Source: Gossypium raimondii (taxonomy: Eukaryota; Streptophyta; Magnoliopsida; Malvales; Malvaceae). From it: DNA of 64,000 nt. Position numbers and translations under genes: made by a program. The stretch spans positions 1,550,001-1,614,000 of the forward strand of contig NC_068569.1 in the NCBI RefSeq assembly GCF_025698545.1, in the 5' to 3' direction. The notes below the pieces were generated by a model. The model searched no databases. It worked only from the letters and a program-made list of their open reading frames with translations, and was not told where the DNA came from. Of this stretch, positions 36,750 through 48,597 are shown piece by piece; the stretch's first letter is position 1, and each line of letters begins with the position of its first letter.

Positions 36750-38831
36750 ATGCAAAAAGGGAAGGGTAAATTGGAAAGGGGGGAATTAGAGAATAAGAGA
36801 TCATATAACAAATGCCAAATCCTAGTTCCCAAAAAGATAGAGAACTGAGGCACAAAGGGGGTTGTTATTTTGGAATGTATCTCTTAAATTGGTGCACATG
36901 AAAACAAAGGCTTGTCTATTTCTAGGGTACCCTCCCAACTTTGGCTTGTGGTCAGGTGGGGATATTTATGTTCTTCTTCACTCAACATTTGGGGTACCCA
37001 CTCAAGCCCTCCGCTAATCCACACCTAATACTCCCACAACATGTTGGGGCCATATGCCCCCCCTTCCCATAAATTTTAAACATAATTCAATCCTTACACT
37101 GTTTATTTATTTTTCTGACAGTAGGGGTGTCTTGACTTGAAAACACAATGAACCGCAAAATGTTTTTTTTTTTTTTAATTTTCATTTTTATTATTAGATT
37201 AGACACAAACTAACCTCTCAAACCTTTTTAAAAACTTTCTTTTTCCTTTTATTGATCCAATGAGTTTACAAGATTTGGGGTGATCCATGTAGTAGAGATG
37301 ATGTTTTGTATATACATCAAGTCCTTTCTTTTCGTTAGAAACAGTTGGTAAAGACATATCCTATTGTCTAAAAAAGTGCACAGATTGGATGGGACTGTCA
37401 TGAAGTTGAAAACTCAAAAATAGTAATACAAAATATTCATTGCACTTAAAATAGAAAATATCCTGAAATTTCACATCTCAGTTTGCTTAATTAATTGCAA
37501 ATTATAGCTCTCTAGCATCACAAAACGTAATTTAAATTTATTTTCTAATTCTGATTTTTCTTTGAACATAATTGCATATATGAAATTGAATAGGAAATTT
37601 TAGGTTGTATTTTTCGTTCTACTTTTTTAATTAAAATCTAATTGTTAACCACAGATAAAATTTATTGGTGTTACATTTTAGAAAATATATCTTAACCTAC
37701 ATATAATAACTTCTGTATATCAAGGACACTAAAGGACAAAGTTGCTAGAATATATATGCAGCGGGTAACAAGTCAATGGAGTTTACAAAAATGACCCATA
37801 TTCCAATTCAAAAAAGAAAGCTGCAAATGGGATAGTACCTTTGCTTTAAAATTTGCCTCCTTTAAAGATCCGGGTGATTGCCAAGTTGTTGCATTTAGTA
37901 CCTAAAAATAATAAGAAATAAAAGATTAGTTGCAGCTAAAAAGAAATTGCAGAGGACATAACATAACATAACAGTACATCAAAATTACTTTTAATTAAAG
38001 AAATCAAATAAATCAATCCCTGGTACTGAATATAGTTATGAAAATCATGCACTGACACGAAGCTTGGAATGATTAGACAGAGTTTATGGAAACAGATAAT
38101 TGAAGGCCAATCATAATTTTGGACTCATATGACCAGAAAAATATATATTGTCAATAATTGGAATTGATTCATCATTACTTTTTTTTAATTTATCTCATCT
38201 TTGTGGAAAATAAATAATATCCATTATTTATAAATATTGATAACTTAGACTCACAGATAGAAAGAATTTGGAATTGAGGTTAGATTTAGTGAAGTGTTAA
38301 AAAGAGGGAAATAAGGGATTTGGTACCAAATCCCTCTCCAGCTACCATATCAAATCTTCTCAATATCATTAACCCTATCCCCACTCCACTATTTAAAAAG
38401 AACAATCTTTATAGCCATCTTAGGACTATGGCCATATGTGATTCCATTTATGGCATAATGTGTGTCAAAAAATATTAATAATGTGTAAACCTTTGACCTT
38501 GTATATCATAATGAAAGTCTTGAAGAATCCATAGCCACTCAATGGCAAATCCAATGTGAAAGGGAAACTGGGTCTAAGTTTTCATTAACCTAATACCTTT
38601 TTTAATTATATATTAATTATCAAGGGTTGAAAATGGGTATAATTAGATGGTCAAGCAATGATATCAATAAAATCATCTATTGACTACAACAACAAAATTT
38701 GCATGCTTAAGCGCATGCTAACTATGTAGCCAATATAATACAAGTTTCAACTTTGTGATAAGCATCTATCTTAGCTTTTCTCTTATACTGGCTCCTTATT
38801 GGTCTAGAATCTTTAATTATAATATATATTA
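36750..38831. other. Intergenic DNA with a GC-richer pocket and a perfect palindrome
   Basis: 36780-37075 is clearly less AT-rich than its surroundings ('gggtaccctcccaactttgg', 'ctcaagccctccgctaatcc') and may be a conserved non-coding or transcribed segment. 38314-38335 is a perfect 22-bp palindrome. No protein-coding exon is seen. Confidence 0.45.
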
Positions 38832-39132
38832 AGTTAAATTTTGGAATTTTATCTTTGTACTCTTTTTTTCCAAGATTTTTAACTTATCTATCTTTTCGAT
38901 TTTAAAATTCAAGTTTATTTGTTAACAAATTCTTTTTTGGTAAATTTGTCGACATGACATTTTGAAATAAAATAAAATTTACTTTGCAAGAATGTAACTA
39001 AAGAAAACACCTTTGTATTGAATTTGAATTTAATAAAATAATTTTAACAAGTTAACAGTTAGATTTGAATTTTGAAATTTAAAATTAAATTTTAAATTTG
39101 TGAAGAGTACAGGACTGTGGCATATTTTAACC
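38832..39132. mobile_element. MITE family B, copy 2, with 9-bp flanking repeat
   Basis: Starts AGTTAAATTTTGGAATTTTA; the complement of the other end is GGTTAAAATATGCCACAGTC. It is flanked by TATATATTA on both sides (38823-38831, 39133-39141), although this repeat is low-complexity. It shares the inner 'acagttagatttgaattttg' segment with 34673-34953. Confidence 0.7.
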
Positions 39133-39207
39133 TATATATTAAAATTTTGAAAGAAAATTTTAAACTCAAGTAAAAATAATCCATCTATTTGAATTGGTTT
39201 AATACAT

Positions 39208-39650
39208 GATTTGGTACTTGAGTTTGATAGTTATTTTCCAACATGGTATCTATGTTATTTTTATTCAATTTGAATCTATATTTAACAAAAGTTATATATT
39301 TTGATGCTCAATTGTTAACTTTTAGTGTTTAATTAGAGTTTTTGGTTGATTTGATGAAGGTTAACTATTAATATTTTTAAGTTAGAAATTTCATGATTTT
39401 ATTAATAGAATAAATTTATTGTTAATCGTGGATTTGTTTAATTTGTTAAATATAGCATGATGCTTGTTTTTTTTTCTAGATTTTAGGTTTGATTTAATGA
39501 AGGTTAATTGCTGATTTTATTTATTAACTATGATTTTTATCAATTTAATCTTAAATTCTAAATTAAACACTAAAAACCAACATTATTACATTCAAATATC
39601 AAAACATATAAATTTTTTTCAAATACAAAATATCACATTAAAAAAACACA
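39208..39650. mobile_element. AT-rich foldback/MITE-like repeat
   Basis: The left arm 'ttatatattttgatgctcaa' through 'cttttagtgtttaattagag' matches the complement of the right arm around 39550-39620 ('ttggtttttagtgtttaatt'). The arms are roughly 150-200 bases with indels. Boundaries are approximate and no target duplication was found. Confidence 0.55.
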
Positions 39651-40489
39651 AATAATACATATATATACTTTTTTCACAATTTGGATATGTGTATTGTGTA
39701 AGGTAATATTCTCAAATCAAGTGAGGGCATAATTTATTAATTTTATACTTTTACCCTTTCGCTGTTTAATGAAGGGTAATGTTGGAATTTGATTATTCTA
39801 TTTATATAATATAAAAATTATTTTTTCGATAAAAAATAAAAGTATTTCCATCTAATTTAAGAATAATTTTATTTAGAGTGAAATTAAAAAAGAAGAAGAA
39901 GTATAAGGAGTATTCGTCCACGCAAACAACGGTGTGACGGGTCGTTGGCAGCTCTGTCCTGTCATTTTAGTTTTCCTTTTTAAATACTTAAGCTTTTTGG
40001 TTTTACGGATAAAAAAATATTATATAAAAATCAAAAGATCTGCCACGTTTCTACTAATCATTTAACTGCATCCCCATTTTGTCCTCGTATAAGAACCCGC
40101 TATTGAGAACAAAAAAGGTTCGTCGCTAAAAGTTTTAATTAAATAAAAGAGACTCAAATTGAAAAATATGACTAAAGAAAACACTTTTTAGTGTTTGATA
40201 CTACTGAAGAAAAATGTTTTTATGAATTGAAATATAATAAAATATTAAAACCAAAATTTTATATTCATAGAGTAAGTTGATATATCAGTGGTGCAACTGT
40301 TTTAGATAAGATTGTAAAAAAGATGTTCCTATGAAAATCTTTAGTTTTCATGAAGATGTCCAATTTTGGCAAAACTACACCATGTTGAGTTCTTTTTCCT
40401 TTTTTCTTCTTACACTTGCCCAAGAAAGAAAGAATTACTATAAGCAGTTAATAACATCACATAATAATTAATTATCTCAAACCCTAAAA

Positions 40490-40745
40490 TTATTATAGAG
40501 GTTTTTGTACTAGAAATTATATTGTATCTTATTTTTTACTTAAAAATGAAAAAATTAATTATTTTACAACAGATTAAAGATTAAACTGATTCATTTTATT
40601 AAAATTCCACCCACTTCTACCTATATCATGGAGGTCACGTCGATATATAAAGATTGATTTTACCAATAAAAATTAATTTTTTTAATAGAATGATTGGTTT
40701 ATTCTTTAATCTAATGTATCAAAATTAATTTATCTCTTTCTTAAT
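40490..40745. mobile_element. MITE family A, degenerate copy
   Basis: Its 'attatagaggtttttgta...attgtatcttattttttac' start resembles the left arm of 41259-41621 ('ttatagagaccctactcaga', 'attgtattttatctc'). The right side has 'aaagattgattttaccaat' and 'aatttatctctttc'-like pieces. Boundaries are uncertain. Confidence 0.45.
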
Positions 40746-41258
40746 TAAAAAGTTATAATAAATTAGTTGAATTAAACCCTAATCCTTTGAACACTTAAAA
40801 TTAATAATTTGATACATATTCTTCCAAAAGAGGTAAAAAAGAGAGAAGAATAATGATGACAGAGTCATGCCTTATGAGGCCTAATAGGATTGATTGAGGC
40901 ACAAAGCTGACAAATAGCCACAAAAATACAGAGGGGGAAATCACAAGAATCTATAAATAAATAAGAGTTTTTATAAAATAAATAATTTTTTTAGAAAAAA
41001 AGGAAAAAGTAAGTGAAGTTTTATTTGGGAGTACAAAGATAACAACCTCTGGCAGTGATACAAGAAAGAATCCACAGACCAAATCCGTACTTTTGGTTTT
41101 CAGCCCTCGTGAATCGAGGGCCACTGTTTTCACTTTTTCAGTTAATAAATATATAATCCTTCTTTTTGCTTTAAAAATAATATTATTATTTATAACGTTT
41201 TAATATATTAAATACAATAGTTTTATTTATATATTAAATGAAATATATCCAAGTATAA

Positions 41259-41621
41259 GGTAAAAATATTATAGAGACCCTACTCAGATTGTATTTTATC
41301 TCTCCTACTTAAAAATAAAAAATAATCTCTTTATGTTACATAAAAAGTAAATTAATATTTCTATTAAAAATTCATTAATTTTTATATTAAAAACTAGTCA
41401 TTATATATCAACATAAAATACAAGTGGCACGCCACGTTTCACTATCTAATTATTTAATCACCACGTTAGTTTTTACAATACGATGGATGAATATTTTAAT
41501 GTAAATGGTCAATTTTCTATTTAATTTAATGTATAAAGATTAATTTATCCACTTTTAAAATAAAAAAAAGGATAAAATACAATCTAACTTTTAATATAAA
41601 GACTTCCATTAGACTTTTACC
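41259..41621. mobile_element. MULE-type MITE (family A, copy 2)
   Basis: It begins GGTAAAAATATTATAGAGAC and ends 'ccattagacttttacc', whose complement begins GGTAAAAGTCTAATGG. Both arms carry 'AGATTGTATTTTATC', as in the 36393-36740 copy. Flanks share 'agtata' but no clean 9-bp duplication, so it is older. Confidence 0.75.
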
Positions 41622-44500
41622 TAGAGTATATAAATAATGTTAAATATATATATTAAAAAAAGAAAGGGAAGAAGTAAGAAAAAAACACAAAGTAAAACAT
41701 TTCATGCCATGTGTTTTGTCCCTTTAAAACCATCCTTGTCTACTTATGTCTCTCTCCAACGGCCATGTTTTTGTCCGCTTGTATTTTTTCATAAAAGGAG
41801 TCTTTTTCCCTAGAATCCTTCTTCAAACAAACACCCATCATTTCTTTCCATTTTATTTCCACTTATAATTATCACTAATTCAATGCATGATATTACAATC
41901 GTCAACATCGAGTTCAATTGCAACCAACAAATTTAGAAATGGATGATTAATTAATAAAACCAACATGACATGAATGAATATAGCAGATAATTTAGTAGGC
42001 GTCGGCACATACAGAATTGTGAGAAATTTAGATATTGCGAAAGCAGTTCCAAGTTTGTCTTTGTTTAACTATCAACTGATGTTTTTGCATAATGTCTTTT
42101 CCTAAGAAAAAAAATCAATTGCACAAACTTACTTGTTTATTAGCAACATTGCAGCACCTCAAATCTTGTATTCCTTTTTTTTTTTTTTAATATATATATA
42201 AAATTAAAAATGACTGGATTTTTCCTTCAAGTTCAAATCTTAAATTTAAACTCTTTTGTCACAAAATTGGTAGTTTTGTTTACACAAATCTTATGTTGGT
42301 TTCAGGCTTTATAAAATTCAATGGCTAAATGACAGTATAAATAAATAAAATTTTGTTTACATTTGAATATATTTTTAAAAAATACTGATGGTATAAAAAG
42401 CAAGAGATTACACAATATATTATTATGGTTTTCATCCTAAATTTTAAATAAATATTGTTATACTTACATCTCCTGTGTTTATATTGTAGGCAATAACTTA
42501 AATTAAGAATTATCCTATAGAAAGATATTGTCATTCCTAATTCATACATTATATTTATCTATTGTCTTAACATAACAACCTACGTCTAAGAGAGCATGAC
42601 ATTTATAAGTCAATTGAGTTTTAGGGAGCATAATACTAATATCAAGATAACATGTGGCATTTGCGAGAAAATGAATATAAATTCTCTCTTGAGATCTCCA
42701 TCTACACTCACACTCTCATCAAAATCTGAGAAAAAAAAGGGGGGGGAGGTAATGTCCATGTAAAGCGGGCAATAAATTCAGGGTTTTGGGGGAAGGGTTA
42801 TTTTTCTCTTAAAAGGTAATATAGCCTTCAAGACAAAACAAAGCAATAGGGGGAATAGAAAAGGACAGTTGCTTCCTAATCCTATCCTTCCCCAATATAT
42901 TGATGCCTCTGAGTCTCCCCTCCCATTTATGTTTAAGCAACATTGTCCCATTGCACTTGCACAACATGTCGTATCCTGTTCCAAAATTTACATATCAATT
43001 CGTAACATACCATACCCTTCTTTAAGTTTTATTTTTCCCTTTTTCTTTTTTTACTTTCTTGTCCTTCTTTCATCATTTCACTCTTTACCCTACCTTCACC
43101 TCCTTTATACATTCATGTTCCCCTCATGTATGTCAATTTGTATTTGGTTCAAGATGATGCGTCACAATCTGTAATAAGTGCTATTCCCCCTTCTCCTAGA
43201 CAATATTACTTCATGAATTTTAACAATACATTCAAAAATTTACTTTTGAAAATAACATTTGTTTTTTTTTCCCGGGTGTTGGAATCAGTGAAATGCATGT
43301 GCGTAGATGTTTGTTTATGGTTATGAACTAACAACCCTAAAATTGATAACATGTCTGCATACATGGCATAGACAAGGCATAATCTGTTCTATGTCTAGTC
43401 TATTTCTGGGTATCATGCAAAATCTATTTCATATGCTCATGTTACTTTGAATCTGGTATACAAGTTGACAGAATAAAAAGACATTTAATGGGGATAAAAA
43501 TAGATATATTTACTGCATTGCCATGTAAATTTTGTTAAATGATTAGAGTTAGTTGACGTAGGTGGATTCTTTCAAATTTTTTTTTAAAGTGTCGTTTATC
43601 GAGTAGTTGATCGAACTCCCAACAATGTTCGGGGATTTTATCTCCCATCTCTATCAAAAGCCTTAAAAGGTTCACTGAAAGAGAGCGTCTCGAGGCATTG
43701 AGCTATACGAGGGCACATGGCCACCTTCTATAAGGACAAGAGCATCTTCACTCATGGCGGGGTCTGAACCCTCGACTCATATATAGCATTAAGGAGGAAG
43801 TAGGGTACCACTTGCTCTAGCTCAAATATATGGCTTATATCCCTTAGATTAGTAGTTTGAATCTCCCGCACGCAAGTATTTTACATAATTAATGCTATGC
43901 ACTATTCTAACCATTATCTCATAAGCCTCGTAGGTCATATCTCCATTGACCAAAACATTTTACTTTCGTGAACCTTTCAAGGCTCTTGACAAAAGCAAAA
44001 GACAAGATCCTGAAATGGGGATAACACCAACCGCAAATTGAAGGTTTGATCAGTTGTCTAGTTAACGATACTTCGAAAACTTCTTCTAAATGAATTGTCC
44101 ACCCCACACCAAATCTGATCTAATGACGTGGAACTACAAATTATACCTAAAAAGTAACACAATACTTATTCATAATTAATACAGAAGATAAATGGGCGCA
44201 AATAATTCATAAACGAGCAAATATCGAATTATGATATGAAATATCAACTTTTAGGGGTTTCCTCCATTTGGTTACACATCAGCTGCTCTGACAAAGAAGA
44301 ATCAACAATTTTTAAGCATGAAATTGAGTATTCTATAGCTTAAATTAATTTAATTAATTAGAAGAGACAGAAGCAAAATACGAATAGACACGAAAGAGAA
44401 AAAAAAAAAAAACAGTGAGGAGTTATGATAAAAGAAAAGGAAAGATAGCCAATTCACCAAAAAGAAAGAAAGACAGCAGTGTAATAGCAAAGAGAGCCCA
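41622..44500. other. AT-rich intergenic DNA
   Basis: No recognisable gene. 42840-42965 can form a short hairpin (rejected as a microRNA). 43700-43890 has two Pol III box-like segments in opposite orientation that may be SINE remnants: 'tagctcaaatatatgg' with 'agtttgaatctccc' on the plus strand, and 'gagggttcagacccc' on the minus strand. Confidence 0.4.
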
Positions 44501-44513
44501 TTTTCATTGTTTA

Positions 44514-44860
44514 TCAGAATAATAGCAATGGAAGATGACTTATGAAAAGATATGAAGAGAGCAGCCAGGGCCTAGCTAGCATTTCACTCGGCAAAAACCG
44601 TGGCCCGAGCTCGAAAACCCGGCCACCCATCGACAGTAATGAGCCCCTGAAAATCAGGACAGTGTCGTTTTTGAACCCACCCCACCTTGCGTAAACATGC
44701 TGGCAATGGTTAAGACCAGCTTTCATTTGCCCCACGTCTTGGTTGGAATGATGTGGACTGCCTGGTGGGCATAAATACTGCTTGTACATTACACTGCGAC
44801 GACAATTTAACCCTATTGGCTGTGCTCTGAACCGACACCGATGGGGACATCTCCATTATC
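44514..44860 (-). other. Unexplained GC-richer island with inverted repeats; possible ncRNA or small-peptide gene
   Basis: This 300-base island is far less AT-rich than 10 kb on its left. The minus strand has a 91-codon open frame (44789-44514) whose product (starting MYKQYLCPPGSPHHSNQDVG) matches nothing I know. The DNA has compact inverted repeats: GTGGCC/GGCCAC (44600-44605, 44621-44626), CGACA/TGTCG (44631-44635, 44663-44667) and, inside the latter, CCTGA/TCAGG (44646-44650, 44654-44658). On the minus strand a CCAAT box (44818-44814) beside 'TAGGGTT' (telo-box complement) lies about 45 bases before a weak TATA-like 'tatttatg', consistent with a promoter reading leftward. Whether it is coding or non-coding is open. 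Confidence 0.35.
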
Positions 44861-46327
44861 ACTTTGGGGACTAACTAACAAGTAGTCTTTTATTTTTATT
44901 TCATTTTTCTGAAACCAAGGGAATATAACCAGAGGACTCTTGTTTTGCAACATGTATGAGAATGAGATATGATTAATAAATAAAAACATTTATTTAAGTT
45001 CTCAGGCTGTATTACTTGAAATTCTGCTATGGTTTTTGTTTTGATATAAACCAGAAAAAGAGTGTCAGCCTTTGATTGATACACAAAAACATGAAAAAAA
45101 CTTCACTGCAAAGACAATTTCAGAGATACTATGATTTCACTGCAAAGTAGTAAACGTTTCCTATGGTTTAATCATTTATGGCATATGGTGACATTGCGAA
45201 GTCCAATAGTAGGAACTCAGCCCGATTAGACCAGCGCAAGCCACCCCACTTTGCAGGAACTCATTAAGACCATTCTGGACATTCAACACCGTAATTTCTG
45301 AACCATTTTAATATTAAGTGGCGAATGGGAATATGGGGTGGTTAATGGCTTGGATACAAGCGCAAGCATGCTCCCAAAGGGAATCAGTGATGACAGCCGA
45401 CACTAACAAAAGATGAACCAAAAAGAAGACCTTTTAAAAATGGCGGTTCGTTTGAAAAACCGATTTACCCTCCTCACCTTCGATTTGGATAACATTATCA
45501 TTACACAATGATGTTATATTTTTAAACTTTTTCCTTGAAATTGAGAAAGACTACTTTGAAAATAGAAATTAATGCCGACTAAAATCGGTTTAGGTAAACT
45601 TTTGTACTAATTTAGTGTATTAGATTGAGTTTTTCTTTTTAATATTATTGGGACAAAAAAACCCAAGTTTGGTGAGCATTTTAATGAATTTTTTTCAACA
45701 ATGTGCGAAAACTGTGGAGCTCTCGGGGTTTGTCGGATTTAAATACTCATGAAACATCTTAGAAAAAAAAAAAGAAACAGTTGTCTTTGTCCTTTTTAGC
45801 TAATTCAGTTGAAAAGATGCATTTTATAACGGCGAGAACAAATATGATTTTAAGGTCCCACCTAAGGTTAAAATACATGGGATACGATGAAACCATTCTG
45901 TGAGGCAACAATGCCCGGTGTTGCCCTGGTTTGTTCATGTAAACCTTATATAAATGATAGGATCAGCAATTGTCCATGGACATGATGAACACATAAGGAT
46001 TTGTTTACCTAAAACAAATATCATGTCAGAACTATGACATGTATAAAAGGTATGGTATATTTGCTACAATAATATAACTGTGGCTGATTTAGTTATTAGA
46101 CAAACATCAAGGAAGAAAGATACTGTGTGTATAAATAACTGCACAGATAATTTATGGATCCCCTTCAACGCCGGTTTGCTTCATTTTCTATCGGCGATGA
46201 GGTAAAGATCTAAATTGAGTGATTTTGGTGACAAACGACCGAGCAGTCCACATATTTTGTATTTTACGAAACCTGAATAATTCGAAATAATCAAATACCT
46301 CTCATGGCTTTTAACCTTCATCCATCA
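44861..46327. other. Intergenic: island to RING-CH gene 3' end
   Basis: 45180-45460 and 45850-45960 are moderately GC-richer than their flanks but hold no recognisable frame. The 3' UTR of the RING-CH gene occupies the right end. Confidence 0.4.
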
Positions 46328-48350
46328 TTACAATAGCTTCATCATTTTCAAGCGTTCTTCGTGCTCTGGATCAAGTTTAGGTGGAGTATAAGAGCCATGG
46401 AGGTCCTCTACTATGTACTCCTGCAAAAGACCAATGTGAGATTTACTCAACAATGAGTAATTATAGGAATCAAGATACAATTACAAGGGTATTCTCTCCA
46501 TCTTTACCTTAGTAAGTTCCCTCTTTGTAAGAATGTGGTAGTGTTTCTGCCAGATTCGCTGAATTGCCATTGTGGCAGCAAGCAAACCATAAGCTATCCC
46601 CAGAATGACAAAGATTACAACAAAAACCACGAGCAGTGCAAAGCAAGCTTCCATGGAAGCAGGAAAACAATCTAAGACACCCCAACCATAACAGCAATTC
46701 TGGCATCCAGCCATCCGTGCATCATTGCTGTTGAAGGAGGTGCAATGTACTATGAGCCCAAAAAATCCAAGCAAGACAAAGAAGGCCAGCACACCTATAA
46801 AGCAAAGAGTTTATCACGTTACTGCGGTTGAAATTAGCATATGCTGCTAAAATTAGTCATTCAGCGCTATAAAAGCACAAAGGAACATTTGATGAGGTTC
46901 ATGCAGAAAATCAGGGAAAGCTTACCAATGCAATAATAAAATGGTATAGGATGTTTCGATAGCATGCGATCCCAACCATCACTGAATGAATTTCGAAAAG
47001 CACCATCTTTGTCCATAACATATGCAAAGCCTCCTATTGCTGCAATTACCTGAAGAATAGATACTTGTTATAAGATAATCATCTCAAAGCAAATGAGGCA
47101 GTGATCTCAATCAGACAGGTTCAAGTTTTCAATCTTCTGACTCCTCAATAACTAATACAAAGAGTGGGATAAAATTAGTTTTTTGACCTCTTTCTCCCTT
47201 CCATGCCCTGCCTTGATTTTGACTTTGTTTTTTCCATCAATAGGAAGGCAAAACAATGAAACTTGAGGGGTTAAGGTATTTTTAAAATAACCTATTGAGG
47301 ATTGACAACATGCTGGCAGCAAAAAGTCCGAAATGCAATCACTGCACTACTTTAACCAATATGGAACATCAAACAAAGCATAAAAAATGGAAGCCAAAAT
47401 CAAATTAAAGATAGCGCTTTGTAATCTACAAAAAGAGTAAAAAGATGGAGGGCCTTCTGCAAGTAGTCACTACCTTAACCCAAGAATTAATCAACATATA
47501 CACAGATTTTAAAAAAATCAATGAATGTGAAGAAGAGGAGTATAGTTAATTAACAGGTATGCAATAACCATCTAAGCCTGTTCAATGTAGGGCAGAAGAC
47601 TTAGAAGACTTACAGTTTGTACTGCCAAGAACACAAGAAAGACATCTCTTGCCACGAAAATTCTGAATTTTAATTTACGCCAAGAGTTGTCCTCGAATAA
47701 TTCAACTCGAAGGTGAAACCGAGCCTTGCAAGTTGTACAATGAGAGAAGGAAAATCCTTCCTATCAAAGAATTAGATCAATCACAAGGTATTAACACACA
47801 AATTTCACAAAGAAACTAGCAGCCTTCCCATGCTGTTGCAGAAACAAGATTAATTTACCTTTACCGATCGCCAATGATCAAGGCAAGCACGATGAACGAA
47901 CTGCTGAGTGCCTTTGCACATGCATGGAGATATCAGTTCATCATCTATGAGAACGAAACAACCATTAGCACAAGGTTCAGGTGCGGATAACAATCATATA
48001 AGTACAACAGGGAATATGAGTCGAAAAATATCAATGTTGATACGGGTTTCCGTATCCTGAACACAATATAAAACAACTTTATGATAATGTGCACAAACTT
48101 AAGCTGAAACACGAAAAATCGACAATTAACATTTTAAGAAACAAAATCAAATGAGAGGAGAAAAATTACCTTCTTCGCCATCGCACTCGAGGCAAATACG
48201 ACAACAAGGAGCAGAAACATTCTCAATATCTTCATTCCTAATCTCAGCCAAACTGACCGGCGACGACGAATCGACCGGGTTTTCTAAAAGAGGATCAGAG
48301 TCAGTAAGGTTTCTTTCATCTGCTGATTCTAGTTGCAATTCCCCCGTCAT
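46328..48350 (-). CDS. Membrane RING-CH (RINGv) E3 ubiquitin ligase
   Basis: Six exons, in order: 48350-48170, 47944-47859, 47760-47614, 47049-46926, 46794-46508, 46420-46328; 305 residues. It has a C4HC3 RING-variant (MARCH-type) domain about 50-100: Cys50/Cys53 ('CRIC'), Cys68/Cys70 ('CMC'), His78/Cys81 ('HRAC'), Cys97/Cys100 ('CTTC'). Three hydrophobic stretches follow: 'VFLVFLAVQTVIAAIGGFAY', 'IGVLAFFVLLGFFGLIVHC' and 'FALLVVFVVIFVILGIAYGL'. A Cys-rich loop lies between the last two, and the C-terminal tail is charged. The protein probably ubiquitinates membrane or endosomal substrates; these are unknown. It resembles the plant At1g11020/At3g47550-like group. The N terminus is acidic and Ser-rich with no signal peptide. 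The start ATG is the first in frame. Confidence 0.95.
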
Positions 48351-48597
48351 TGATCGGAATAAATAAAATCACAGCAAAATATCAATAACCAAACTTTAAA
48401 AACAACAAAGCGATCATAAAATTCTGATGCTTTAATCCCGAAAACAAACAGAGAGAGTGAAAGGATAAAGAATTCGAGTCTTTGAGTCAACAAAAAGTAG
48501 AGAATTTTCCGAATGAAAATTGGGCTAAAACGTAATTAAATTATGCATTATTTCATAGAGTCAAATTAGGTTGGATTGATAAATTATTATATTTTAG

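Noticed and set aside
42840-42965. Hairpin 'ggacagttgctt' / 'aagcaacattgtcc' considered as a microRNA precursor
   Set aside because: Only about a dozen paired bases with large asymmetric bulges and a 70-base loop; neither arm matches a known plant microRNA.
44809-44815. AACCCTA considered as a telomerase RNA template
   Set aside because: A plant template should specify TTTAGGG in a CTAAACCCTA context; this is only a telo-box-like heptamer.
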